NCBI GenBank assembly: GCA_019455045.1
Contig: JACFND010000001.1
Location: 86,023-129,714 of the forward strand
From: Flavobacteriia bacterium
Lineage (GTDB): Bacteria; Bacteroidota; Bacteroidia; Flavobacteriales; Weeksellaceae
DNA: 43,692 bases
Reading direction: 5' to 3'
Each line of letters begins with the position of its first letter. The stretch's first letter is position 1. The translations under genes were made by a program, and so were the position numbers. The notes under the pieces were generated by a model that did no database searches, had not been told where the DNA came from, and was given only the letters and a program-made list of their open reading frames with translations. Of this stretch, positions 1 through 9,326 are shown one piece after another.

Positions 1-1391
1 ATGTGACCCTTGATTCGAGATTGCAGAAAATGGCCGAAGATGCGGTTCAAAAACATCTGACATCGATTCAGAAAATATTTTTTGCAGAACAGAAAAACAA
101 TCCGAAGGCGCCGTTCTACGGTCTTTCCGACGACAAAAGAGAAAGAATTTTTGAACGCGCCATGCGAAATACCGATCTGTACAGACATTTGAAAAAATTG
201 GGAAGAACGGATGAGGAAATCAAACAGGAATTTGAGAAACCGAGAGATTCCATCCGAATTTTCACCTGGGACGGTATCGAATACAGAAAGAATATGTCGC
301 TGATGGATTCGATCAAATACCACAAACACATCCTTCAGGCAGGTCTGATGTCGATGGATCCGAAAGATGGAACCATCAAAGCATGGGTGGGCGGAATCAA
401 TTGGGATTATTTCAAATTTGACCACGTCAAACAGGCGAGGAGACAGGTGGGATCGACCTTCAAACCCTTTGTGTATGTGACTGCAATCAATCAGATGAAT
501 TATACGCCATGCAATACGATTTCGAACGACAGATTTTCGATCGGAAACTGGCAGCCGAGAAATGCAAACGGCAAATACGGCGGAAGTCAGGATTTGAGAA
601 CTGCACTTGCATTTTCAACCAATGTGGTGACTGCCCGACTGATTGCACAGACCGGTGTTGAACCGGTGATTCAGGTGGCGCGCGATCTGGGGGTGGAAAG
701 TCCGATACCAAAGGATTACACCATCGCACTGGGTTCTGCGGATCTGACTGTTTATGAAATGGTAGGTGCAATGAGCACTTTTGCAAACGGCGGAATTTAT
801 ATCAAACCCGAACTGATTGTCAGAATCGAAGACAAAACCGGACGTGTGATCAAAGATTACAAACCGGTGACACGTGAGGTTGTGAACGAATATGTTGCCT
901 ACACCATGATCGACCTGATGGAAGGCGTGACCAACCGAGGAACCGGTAAATGGATCAGAACCAAATACGGCATCGATGCTGAAGTTGCATCAAAAACCGG
1001 TACGACCAACGACAACTCAGACGGCTGGTTTATGGGTCTGACGCCGAATCTGGTGACCGGCGTATGGGTGGGTGCGGAAGACCGGTTTGCCCATTTCAGA
1101 AGTACGGCTCAGGGTCAGGGTGCTGCAATGGCGCTGCCGATTTGGGCTTATTATATGCAGTCGGTTTATAAGGAAGGAAAGAAATTTGGTGTTTTGCCGA
1201 CCGATAAATTTGAAAAGCCGGAGGACATCGATGAAAAATGGGACTGCTCTTCGCTGACCGGATTCAATACTTACGGAAGCATGGGCGGAACTTTTGATTA
1301 TGATTATTCGGAAGCGAGACCTTATCATGATCCGATTCAGGATGTGAACCGAACGGACACACATAAGGACACCATAGATTTTAATCAGTAA
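1..1391 (+). CDS. mrcA: Penicillin-binding protein 1A-type transglycosylase/transpeptidase, 3' part
   Basis: Class A PBPs polymerise and cross-link peptidoglycan in the periplasm from an inner-membrane anchor. Only the transpeptidase half is present. The reading frame is open at the window edge and begins in the linker (TLDSRLQKMAEDAV), so the GTG at position 3 is not a real start, and the membrane anchor and glycosyltransferase domain lie outside. Counting from that GTG, the three penicillin-binding motifs are intact: STFK at residues 151-154 (acylated Ser151), STN at 205-207 and KTGT at 331-334. The last 50 residues are a polar Asp/Tyr-rich tail. A strong hairpin terminator follows the stop. 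The 1A assignment rests on domain order and linker style; 1C or another class A subtype is possible. Confidence 0.93.
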   Translation, partial: VTLDSRLQKMAEDAVQKHLTSIQKIFFAEQKNNPKAPFYGLSDDKRERIFERAMRNTDLYRHLKKLGRTDEEIKQEFEKPRDSIRIFTWDGIEYRKNMSLMDSIKYHKHILQAGLMSMDPKDGTIKAWVGGINWDYFKFDHVKQARRQVGSTFKPFVYVTAINQMNYTPCNTISNDRFSIGNWQPRNANGKYGGSQDLRTALAFSTNVVTARLIAQTGVEPVIQVARDLGVESPIPKDYTIALGSADLTVYEMVGAMSTFANGGIYIKPELIVRIEDKTGRVIKDYKPVTREVVNEYVAYTMIDLMEGVTNRGTGKWIRTKYGIDAEVASKTGTTNDNSDGWFMGLTPNLVTGVWVGAEDRFAHFRSTAQGQGAAMALPIWAYYMQSVYKEGKKFGVLPTDKFEKPEDIDEKWDCSSLTGFNTYGSMGGTFDYDYSEARPYHDPIQDVNRTDTHKDTIDFNQ

Positions 1392-1413
1392 ATCTATTTG
1401 GAAAAATATTTTG

Positions 1414-1449
1414 AACAGCCGGCTCAGATTTGAGTTCGGCTGTTTTTAT
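1414..1449 (+). terminator. Rho-independent terminator after the PBP gene
   Basis: Arms AACAGCCG and CGGCTGTT, with an inner CTCA/TGAG pairing, are followed by a T-rich run. It begins 22 bases after the PBP stop codon. Confidence 0.8.
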
Positions 1450-1460
1450 TATGAATGGTT

Positions 1461-1623
1461 TCCGATCTGAAGATCGGATTTCGCGCTCATTGCGTCTGAA
1501 GACGCGTGAGAGCTTTCCTTTATTAATTTATTTTATGAATCTTCAGCTGTAATAAATTTCAGATTAATGGGGCTGAAGCCCATTTGAGTTTGCAATCTTT
1601 ATTCCGTCGGTTAAAACCGACGG
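1461..1623. repeat. Cluster of four short inverted repeats (REP-like hairpins)
   Basis: This fills most of the gene-free stretch between the PBP and gyrB (1392-1712). There are four separate hairpins: TCCGATC-TGAA-GATCGGA (1461-1478); GCGTC-TGAA-GACGC with an imperfect extended stem (1483-1513); an AATGGGGC-TGAA-GCCCATT hairpin with one bulge (1566-1584); and CCGTCGGTT-AA-AACCGACGG (1604-1623). Three share a TGAA loop closed by C-G although their stems differ in sequence. I see no open reading frame or promoter in the stretch. They are too many to be only terminators, since a separate terminator serves each flanking gene. From memory, similar dispersed hairpins occur in flavobacterial intergenic regions. 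Confidence 0.7.
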
Positions 1624-1656
1624 CAATTGACTTCATTATTTCATAAAATCACAAAC

Positions 1657-1690
1657 AAAAAAACGCCCGAAATAAATCCGGGCGTTTAAA
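1657..1690 (-). terminator. Rho-independent terminator after gyrB
   Basis: Read on the minus strand: AAACGCCCG, an 8-9 base loop, CGGGCGTTT and a run of T. It lies just past the gyrB stop codon. Confidence 0.85.
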
Positions 1691-1712
1691 AGTAAGTATA
1701 TATAAAAAAAAC

Positions 1713-3665
<1,953 letters not shown>

Positions 3666-3675
3666 TTAAATCAAA

Positions 3676-3683
3676 CAAATATA
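3676..3683 (-). promoter_or_regulatory. Candidate gyrB promoter (-7 box)
   Basis: TATATTTG on the minus strand matches the Bacteroidota -7 consensus TAnnTTTG, 26 bases before the gyrB ATG. No clear TTG -33 element is present at the usual distance; the rsmG terminator hairpin occupies that place. Confidence 0.55.
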
Positions 3684-3684
3684 C

Positions 3685-3718
3685 GAAAAAAATAGGGTTT
3701 CAGCATCATAAAACCCTT
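3685..3718 (-). terminator. Terminator after rsmG
   Basis: On the minus strand an AGGGTTT...AAACCCT stem with a 10-base loop is followed by TATTTTTTT. It lies between the rsmG stop and the gyrB -7 box. Confidence 0.7.
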
Positions 3719-3754
3719 ATCAATCCAATAGTTTTCAACAATTTTAGGACTTAT

Positions 3755-4372
3755 TCACAATGCCAGCCAGACAAGCTTTTTTGTTTCAAAAAATTCATAC
3801 GAAAAATAATCAGAAAGATTAAAAATTCTGACTTTTCCAAAATTTTTCAGTTCATCTGTCAGATCGCCGCCTTTCAGATAAAGAATTCCGTTTGGAAGCT
3901 GATGATTGTTTTCTTTTTTGATTTTATTTCTGACCCAGCCCACAAATTTTGGCATCTGTGTAACCGCACGGCTGACCACAAAATCATATTTTGATTTGAT
4001 TTTTTCAGCTCTGACTGCTTCTGCCTTTACATTTTCAAGACCGAGCGAATGTGCGACTTCATTGACCACCAAAATCTTTTTTTGAATTGAATCAACCAGA
4101 TGAAAATTTACTTTTGGAAAAAGAATCGCAAGCGGAATTCCCGGAAAACCGCCGCCGGTACCCACATCGAGTATATCGGCCCCGTCTTTGAATTCAACCG
4201 TCTTTGCAATGGCGAGCGAATGAAGCACATGACGGACATAAAGTTCGTCAATGTCTTTTCTTGAAATCACATTGATCTTTTCATTCCATTCTGTGTAAAG
4301 CGGTTTGAGCTGCGAAAACTGCAGCTTTTGTTTTTCGGTCAGATTTGGGAAGTATTTCAGGATTTCTTCCAT
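3755..4372 (-). CDS. rsmG: 16S rRNA (guanine(527)-N(7))-methyltransferase RsmG
   Basis: Methylates G527 of 16S rRNA at N7 using S-adenosylmethionine; loss of this enzyme is a known route to low-level streptomycin resistance. The 205 residues match the family length. Visible family motifs are NVISR (34-38), RHVLHSL (47-53), the SAM-binding loop DVGTGGGFPGIPLAI (69-83), LVDSIQKK, and VVSRAV in the second half. The ATG overlaps the last base of the upstream methionine sulfoxide reductase gene, so the two are translationally coupled in one operon. A hairpin terminator follows. Confidence 0.96.
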   Translation of the reverse strand: MEEILKYFPNLTEKQKLQFSQLKPLYTEWNEKINVISRKDIDELYVRHVLHSLAIAKTVEFKDGADILDVGTGGGFPGIPLAILFPKVNFHLVDSIQKKILVVNEVAHSLGLENVKAEAVRAEKIKSKYDFVVSRAVTQMPKFVGWVRNKIKKENNHQLPNGILYLKGGDLTDELKNFGKVRIFNLSDYFSYEFFETKKLVWLAL

Positions 4373-4818
4373 CAGCAGATTTCGCTTACTTTTTCACAGA
4401 CATAACTCAGCAGATCCTCATCTTTTTCGGTAAACGGATCGGTCTGGTGACTGTCGATATCGATCTGTCCGATGTTTTTTCCGTCTTTGAATATCGGGAC
4501 CACGATTTCTGATTTGGTCTCAATGCTGCATGCCAGATAATTGTCCTGAGCGTTCACATCGGGCACCACAAAGGTTTCGTTTGAAACTGCAACCTGTCCG
4601 CAGATTCCCTTTCCAAAAGGAATGATCACATGATCGGTGGGCGCGCCGCTGAACGGACCGAGTTTGAGTTCGGCTTTGTCACCGTTGTTGAAATAAAATC
4701 CCACCCAGTTGTAATGGGTCACCTCGTCTTTCAAAAGTTTGCAGACCTTTTCGAGTTTCTCGTCTCTTGTTTCGGATGAGCTGAAAATGGTGTCTATCCT
4801 GAGTTTTAAATCTTTCAT
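4372..4818 (-). CDS. msrC: GAF domain free methionine-(R)-sulfoxide reductase
   Basis: Single GAF domain of 148 residues, of the fRMsr type, which reduces free Met-(R)-sulfoxide in the cytoplasm. Family signatures are GKGICGQ (69-75) and YLACSIETKSEIVVP (94-108). The E. coli enzyme uses Cys84, Cys94 and Cys118. Here the positions equivalent to the last two are Cys73 and Cys97, while the first is His63, so this is a two-cysteine form. An in-frame GTG at 4839 would add seven residues, but it overlaps the -7 box, so I chose the ATG at 4818. It is the first gene of an operon with rsmG and is divergent from xrtF. Catalytic activity is inferred; a signalling GAF role cannot be excluded. Confidence 0.85.
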   Translation of the reverse strand: MKDLKLRIDTIFSSSETRDEKLEKVCKLLKDEVTHYNWVGFYFNNGDKAELKLGPFSGAPTDHVIIPFGKGICGQVAVSNETFVVPDVNAQDNYLACSIETKSEIVVPIFKDGKNIGQIDIDSHQTDPFTEKDEDLLSYVCEKVSEIC

Positions 4819-4838
4819 CGGCTGAATTTGAAAACGCA

Positions 4839-4846
4839 CAAATTTA
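4839..4846 (-). promoter_or_regulatory. Candidate msrC-rsmG promoter (-7 box)
   Basis: TAAATTTG on the minus strand, 20 bases before the chosen ATG. It covers the alternative GTG start, which argues against that start. No clear -33 element. Confidence 0.5.
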
Positions 4847-4868
4847 AGGCTTTATTTGTCATTTTGGT

Positions 4869-4876
4869 TAACTTTG
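4869..4876 (+). promoter_or_regulatory. Candidate xrtF promoter (-7 box)
   Basis: TAACTTTG lies 17 bases before the ATG at 4894 and only 22 bases from the divergent msrC -7 box. Its position rules against an upstream start for xrtF near 4828. Confidence 0.55.
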
Positions 4877-4893
4877 TCAGATTGGATACGCCT

Positions 4894-5448
4894 ATGCTGA
4901 AAGAATTCAAACCGGTGCTGATTTTCCTGGTCAAATTTGTATTTATCGGGCTGGCGCTGATGGCGCTTTACAATGTTTATCTCAACCAATACCACAAATA
5001 TAATCTGCCCGATCCGTACAGCATCTTTGTTGCCGACTGCACGGTTTCAACGCTCAACACAGCCGGTTTTGACGCTGATTCTGCAATCGACAAAAAAAAT
5101 CCCTGGGTTTGGATTCGGATGGAAAATCTCTGGCCGTCCTACATCAACGAAGGCTGCAATGCGATTTCGGTGATGATCATCTTTGTTGCATTTGTGCTTG
5201 CATTTTCAAAAGGATGGATCAGAACGCTGCTGTTTGTCATCGGAGGTCTGCTGATTATCCAGCTTATGAACATCTTCAGGATTGCGCTGCTCAACTGGAT
5301 TTTTGTGTATCATTCCGATTACGGAAAAATCGCGCACGACTATCTGTTTCCGGCGATTATTTACGGAACGGTGGTACTGCTTTGGATTGTCTGGGTAAAA
5401 TATTTTGCATTGAAAATCGAAAAACCGGAGGATGGCGAAAGGGCTTAG
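4894..5448 (+). CDS. xrtF: Exosortase family protein XrtF
   Basis: Exosortases are membrane transpeptidase-like enzymes that recognise a C-terminal sorting signal and process exported proteins. This 184-residue protein is a sequence of hydrophobic segments (about 8-28, 89-104, 108-132, 152-171). The three residues expected for catalysis are present in family context: Cys88 in NEGCNAISV, Arg129 in NIFRIALLN and His148 in AHDYLFPAI. The ATG was chosen by family start and by the -7 box 17 bases upstream; an in-frame start at 4828 would overlap the divergent gene. It overlaps the next gene by 17 bases. Family knowledge places XrtF in Flavobacteriia beside that partner; its substrates are not obvious here. 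Confidence 0.9.
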   Translation: MLKEFKPVLIFLVKFVFIGLALMALYNVYLNQYHKYNLPDPYSIFVADCTVSTLNTAGFDADSAIDKKNPWVWIRMENLWPSYINEGCNAISVMIIFVAFVLAFSKGWIRTLLFVIGGLLIIQLMNIFRIALLNWIFVYHSDYGKIAHDYLFPAIIYGTVVLLWIVWVKYFALKIEKPEDGERA

Positions 5449-5875
5449 ATTTTTGCTGATCGGTCTTTTGATCTTTGGACTGATTCTGGTCAGAGCTTTT
5501 GAAGACGATTTGTTTTATGATCCTTTTCTTGAATTTTTCAAAGGCGATTATCTTCACAATCCCATGCCCGAATACGATCTGACAAAAGTCGGTATTCACA
5601 TTGTTTTCAGATATCTGCTCAATTCGATTTTGAGTCTTGGAATTATCTGGCTGCTGTTTTTGGATATCAGAAAGCTGAAATTCACCGTCCTGGTACTGAC
5701 CGGATTTCTGATGATACTGCTGCCGCTTTATCTGTACATGGTTTCGATTGATTTCAAACTGGGCGAAAACACCGGATTTTATATACGCAGATTCCTGATC
5801 CAGCCGATGATCCTTCTGGTATTGATTCCCGCATTTTATTATCATGACTGGCTGGACAGACAGAAACAGAAATAA
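5432..5875 (+). CDS. Exosortase F system-associated membrane protein
   Basis: A 147-residue protein with about four hydrophobic segments (5-21, 58-79, 83-104, 122-138). It matches my memory of the family always found next to XrtF, including FRYLLNSILSLGIIWLLF and the C-terminal RRFLIQPMI and FYYHDW. Its role is unknown; the constant pairing and the 17-base overlap with xrtF suggest it acts in the same membrane complex. A weak hairpin with a T-run follows the stop. Confidence 0.85.
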   Translation: MAKGLRFLLIGLLIFGLILVRAFEDDLFYDPFLEFFKGDYLHNPMPEYDLTKVGIHIVFRYLLNSILSLGIIWLLFLDIRKLKFTVLVLTGFLMILLPLYLYMVSIDFKLGENTGFYIRRFLIQPMILLVLIPAFYYHDWLDRQKQK

Positions 5876-5893
5876 TCAAAGGAAATTTTTCGG

Positions 5894-5918
5894 CTGATTT
5901 AATCAGATTATTTTTTTT
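5894..5918 (+). terminator. Weak terminator after the xrtF operon
   Basis: A short CTGAT-TTA-ATCAG hairpin is followed by ATTATTTTTTTT, 19 bases after the stop codon. Confidence 0.45.
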
Positions 5919-5925
5919 GATTACT

Positions 5926-5954
5926 TTGGTTTGTAGCGGACTTGCTTATATTTG
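5926..5954 (+). promoter_or_regulatory. Promoter of the WG-repeat gene
   Basis: A TTG -33 element and the -7 box TATATTTG are separated by 18 bases, a good match to the Bacteroidota consensus. The -7 box ends 17 bases before the ATG at 5972. Confidence 0.65.
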
Positions 5955-5971
5955 TGTGTTATATATTATTT

Positions 5972-6784
5972 ATGACAAAGTATATTCTAATATTAACATT
6001 TTCAATTATTTGGGGAATTTCATTCTCACAATCACAGAATCTTATAAGGTTTGAGGATGAAAATAAATTGATCGGATACAAAGATGAAAATCAAAACATC
6101 ATTGTTAAACCTAAATATTCTAACGGTTCGCTCTTTTACAATGGGCTTGCATTAGTCTCAATAATTGGAAAGGGATGGACAATTATCAATGGAAACGGTG
6201 AAGAACTGACTGATTTCGAGAGTATTCCCGGTTCTATTTATAACGAATTTGTAGAATATGATTTAATATCTGTGAAAAAAGACGGGAAATGGGGATTTAT
6301 AAACAGAAATGGAGAACTGGTAATTCCATACAAATATGATATAGTAGGGGAATTTAATGAAGGTCTGATTCCTGTCAAAATAAATAATCTTTGGGGATTT
6401 ATTAATGAAGAAGACAAGTTAATTATTCCTGCGAAATATGAAAAAGTAACAGAATTTCACGATGGTCTCGCTGGGTTTTATGAAAACGGAAAGTGGGGAT
6501 TTATAAATAAAAATGATATTGTAATTATCCCAGCTCAATATACAGGAATATCAATTTTCTCAGAAGGATTATGTGCAGTCAATACTAAAGCATTTAATTT
6601 TTCCGGCGGTGGTATTTCAACTGAGATCATTAACAAAAAAGGTGAAACCATTTTTCGTGGAGAATTCTGGGCTTTTCATCCATATATTAACGGAATAGCA
6701 AATTATTGGGAAAGTTATGACTTTGGCGGAAGAAATATTTTTATTGATACCAAAGGAGAAGTTGTAAAAATCATTGAAAATTAA
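5972..6784 (+). CDS. Secreted WG-repeat protein
   Basis: This 270-residue protein has an N-terminal signal peptide (hydrophobic stretch ending in GISFSQSQ) and then WG repeats. Three copies of a 34-residue unit of the form GKWGFIN-x-N/D-x-x-x-IIP-x-KY-x-x-x-x-F-x-E/D-GL are spaced exactly 34 residues apart (WGFI at 107, 141 and 175), with more degenerate units before and after. WG repeats are a beta-rich fold of unknown binding partner, common in Bacteroidota. I chose the ATG at 5972 because the promoter lies directly before it; the upstream in-frame TTG at 5942 overlaps the -7 box. It is the first gene of the AT-richer island and shows no link with its neighbours. Confidence 0.85.
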   Translation: MTKYILILTFSIIWGISFSQSQNLIRFEDENKLIGYKDENQNIIVKPKYSNGSLFYNGLALVSIIGKGWTIINGNGEELTDFESIPGSIYNEFVEYDLISVKKDGKWGFINRNGELVIPYKYDIVGEFNEGLIPVKINNLWGFINEEDKLIIPAKYEKVTEFHDGLAGFYENGKWGFINKNDIVIIPAQYTGISIFSEGLCAVNTKAFNFSGGGISTEIINKKGETIFRGEFWAFHPYINGIANYWESYDFGGRNIFIDTKGEVVKIIEN

Positions 6785-6851
6785 AGAAATCAGTATATAA
6801 CGACCGGTTTTTCGTCAGACGGATTGAACGTCCCCGTTTGACATTTTTTCA

Positions 6852-6859
6852 TAAATTTG
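6852..6859 (+). promoter_or_regulatory. Possible -7 box for the lipoprotein gene at 6930
   Basis: TAAATTTG, 70 bases before the ATG, without a -33 TTG at good spacing. It would imply a leader of about 65 bases. Confidence 0.3.
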
Positions 6860-6929
6860 AGCTTGATTGTTTGCTTTAGATTTTCTGCCAGGAAATCCAC
6901 ACGAGCAAAGCCTAAAAATACATATTAAC

Positions 6930-7517
6930 ATGAAATCAAACTTTTTACATTTAATAATTTCTCTTTCATTATTGATTTCGTGTTCAAAAAAGAATGAAAA
7001 TCCATATCAAAAGAATTTAAACAATATTGAGAATGAAATTTCTGAAAAATTAATTTATGATTTTACAAATGAAATTATACCTCAAAATGAAATCTCTGAA
7101 TTTTGTAAAAATGTTATTGATAGAATGACTTTTATTGATGTTAAAGGAGATAGTGTTTTTATTGAGAGAGTAAAATCAGAAATATCGAAAGAAGACTTTG
7201 ACTTTATTAGAAAACAATATGCAGAAAGTATTAATTTCAAATGGAAAAACAAATTTGAAAATCGACAAATCATAAAACTTGATACAACGATTAATAATAC
7301 AAAAGAGTTTGATGAATTTTGGAATGAAACGCTTGAGAAGTATAATTGTATAAGTCAAATTAGTATGCCGATTTTTAATAAAGAAAAAAACCTGGCAATT
7401 ATTGAAATAAGCTATTATTGCGGTTTTCTTTGTGCGGCTGGTGGCACATATATTTATAAACTGGATGAAAATAATAAATGGATTCTGTATAAAACTATAG
7501 ATGATTGGATAAGTTAA
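6930..7517 (+). CDS. Putative lipoprotein of unknown function
   Basis: I do not recognise a named family. The 195-residue protein begins with a lipoprotein signal (MKSNFLHLIISLSLLISC), with the lipobox Cys at residue 18. The C-terminus, IIEISYYCGFLCAAGGTYIYKL then KWILYKTIDDW, resembles the ending of many Bacteroidota hypothetical proteins, where two cysteines in C-G-x-L-C-x-x-G-G precede a closing strand. The ATG was chosen because the signal peptide starts there; the open frame begins earlier at 6867. Base composition is strongly AT-rich compared with the genes around 1-5 kb, in keeping with the island. It probably sits on the periplasmic side of a membrane. Confidence 0.7.
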   Translation: MKSNFLHLIISLSLLISCSKKNENPYQKNLNNIENEISEKLIYDFTNEIIPQNEISEFCKNVIDRMTFIDVKGDSVFIERVKSEISKEDFDFIRKQYAESINFKWKNKFENRQIIKLDTTINNTKEFDEFWNETLEKYNCISQISMPIFNKEKNLAIIEISYYCGFLCAAGGTYIYKLDENNKWILYKTIDDWIS

Positions 7518-7798
7518 AAAGCACTGCCAACTGCCGGTTAAACTCAGTTGAATTCGCTCCGCTTTATTTGATTTTCAGCCAATTTCGTCAACTCTGCTGA
7601 CAAAAATGACTGACGAACTTCATTGACTTTTTCATTACTTTTGATTTAGCCTTATAACTTTTGGTCTTCTGTTATCGGCAGGATGCAAAAACGGGTAGTT
7701 CATAACAGTCATTGCGGAAAACGAAACTGAATGAAAGCGTTATCGAATCTGAATTTTTGAGGTATTCTTTATAAATTTTTAAATTTACAGAATTGACT

Positions 7799-8215
7799 AT
7801 GGCAAAAAACAGGAAAATAGAAGTTGAAGGAAAAGAAATTACAATAATTCTTGATAAAGAACATGAGTTTATTTCTCTTACCGATATGTTAAAAGCTAAA
7901 GATGGAGATTTTTTTATTTCTGAATGGTTACGTAATCGAAATACCGTAGAGTTTCTTGGAATTTGGGAAAGTGTTTACAACCCGAATTTTAATTATGGCG
8001 AATTCGCCGTAATTAAAAGTCAAGCTGGTCTAAAAAGCTACAAACTGAGTGTAAAAGAATGGACTGAGAAAACCAATGCCATAGGTTTAAAAGCAACTGC
8101 CGGTCGTTATGGAGGAACTTATGCTCACCCTGACATTGCTTTTGAGTTCGGAATATTTTCTTCTCATTCACAAACAGAATTCAAATTAATTGATGCGGAT
8201 TATGCCGAAAAATAA
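7799..8215 (+). CDS. KilA-N domain protein, C-terminally truncated (probable gene remnant)
   Basis: The first 125 or so residues follow the KilA-N DNA-binding family: FISLTDMLKAKDGDFFISEWLRNRNTVEFLGIWE, then TGAIGL-like KTNAIGLKATAGRYGGTYAHPDIAFEFG. In full-length members this is followed by a region reading like EFKLYLIKEFQRLKEEE and over 100 more residues. Here it is disturbed (FGIFSSHSQTEFKLIDADYAEK) and ends at residue 138. The stop overlaps the start of the next gene, so the 3' half seems to have been lost in a joining event. The ATG at 7799 is preferred to the TTG six bases upstream. KilA-N proteins are typical of phage and mobile accessory DNA. Whether the fragment is expressed is unknown. 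Confidence 0.75.
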   Translation: MAKNRKIEVEGKEITIILDKEHEFISLTDMLKAKDGDFFISEWLRNRNTVEFLGIWESVYNPNFNYGEFAVIKSQAGLKSYKLSVKEWTEKTNAIGLKATAGRYGGTYAHPDIAFEFGIFSSHSQTEFKLIDADYAEK

Positions 8216-9176
8216 TCGTCAGTCAAAAACTTCAAAAAGAAAATGGATCAGACGCGGTCTTTGGACTTTGGCTGCAATTTTTGTGCTGATGAACTTGATT
8301 GCAATTTTCCATTCCTACAAATTCACCCATTTTGACAATCCCAAAACAGAAAAAACAAAAAGCCCGAAACAGTTGACAAGCGGTCAGAAAATCAAAACAC
8401 TGATTTTTGGTGTCAGCAATCCAAGACCTGAAAACACAAGCTTTCCGACAACGGATTACGAAACGATAAAACTGAAAAGCAACAAAGAAATTGAATGCTG
8501 GCGCATCCGATCAAACGAATCAAAAGGAACCGTTATATTATTTCACGGATTTGGCGGCGACAAATCTTCAATGCTTGACAAAGCTGAGATATTTCAAAAT
8601 CTTGGTTACGATACACTGCTTGTTGATTTTATGGGTTCGGGCGGTTCTGAAGGTAATCAGACGACCATCGGTTTTTTGGAAGCCGAAGAGGTGAAAACCT
8701 GTTTTGACTATTTGACAGAAAACGGAGAAGAAAACATTTATCTGTTTGGGACTTCAATGGGCGCTGTTGCGATTATGAAATCAATCAGCGACAATGGGAT
8801 TTCAACCAAAGGAATTATAATCGAATGTCCTTTCGGCTCAATGTATAAAACGGTGAGCGCAAGATTTAAAACAATGAATGCACCGACTTTTCCGATGGCA
8901 GAACTTTTGGTTTTCTGGGGTGGAATTCAAAATGGTTTTTGGGCATTTGGGCACAATCCCACCGAATATGCTAAACACATAAACTGTCCAACGCTTTTAA
9001 TGTACGGAGCACAGGATGAGAAGGTGAGCAGACAGGAAATCGATGAAATTTATACCAATCTGAACGGACAAAAAAGTTTAAAGATTTATCAAAACGCAGC
9101 ACACGAAAACTTTTTGAATAAATACAAAAATGAATGGACCGATGATGTAACTCAATTTTTGGCAGCCATAAAATAA
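8202..9176 (+). CDS. Alpha/beta hydrolase, membrane-anchored
   Basis: A 324-residue hydrolase with one N-terminal membrane segment (about 17-38) after a basic stretch. The alpha/beta hydrolase elements are complete: oxyanion-hole HGFGG (115-119), nucleophile elbow GTSMG with Ser185, Asp272 in GAQDEKV and His301 in AAHENF. It resembles the BAAT/FrsA-like and prolyl-oligopeptidase-like hydrolases of Bacteroidota; the substrate is unknown. Three in-frame starts are possible (TTG 8190, ATG 8193, ATG 8202). I chose the last because the basic cytoplasmic tail begins there. The 5' end overlaps the truncated KilA-N frame by 14 bases. Confidence 0.85.
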   Translation: MPKNNRQSKTSKRKWIRRGLWTLAAIFVLMNLIAIFHSYKFTHFDNPKTEKTKSPKQLTSGQKIKTLIFGVSNPRPENTSFPTTDYETIKLKSNKEIECWRIRSNESKGTVILFHGFGGDKSSMLDKAEIFQNLGYDTLLVDFMGSGGSEGNQTTIGFLEAEEVKTCFDYLTENGEENIYLFGTSMGAVAIMKSISDNGISTKGIIIECPFGSMYKTVSARFKTMNAPTFPMAELLVFWGGIQNGFWAFGHNPTEYAKHINCPTLLMYGAQDEKVSRQEIDEIYTNLNGQKSLKIYQNAAHENFLNKYKNEWTDDVTQFLAAIK

Positions 9177-9241
9177 TCAGGAATTTTTCGGTATAAAGTT
9201 TTGTGGAATTTCTTTTAACCTTTTCAACTGATATTTTTGTT

Positions 9242-9249
9242 TAAATTTG
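9242..9249 (+). promoter_or_regulatory. Possible -7 box for the lipoprotein gene at 9327
   Basis: TAAATTTG, 77 bases before the ATG; no -33 TTG at suitable spacing. Confidence 0.25.
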
Positions 9250-9326
9250 AATAAAACCAAATACTTGAGAATTGGGTATAAATTATTGCGCAAATAAATA
9301 GTATTCAAAAGCATAAGCTGAATTTT

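Noticed and set aside
4819..4839. GTG start for the methionine sulfoxide reductase
   Set aside because: The GTG lies inside the TAAATTTG -7 box; the ATG at 4818 is consistent with family length.
4828..4893. Longer XrtF start (22 extra residues)
   Set aside because: It would begin upstream of the -7 box TAACTTTG and overlap the divergent reductase promoter.
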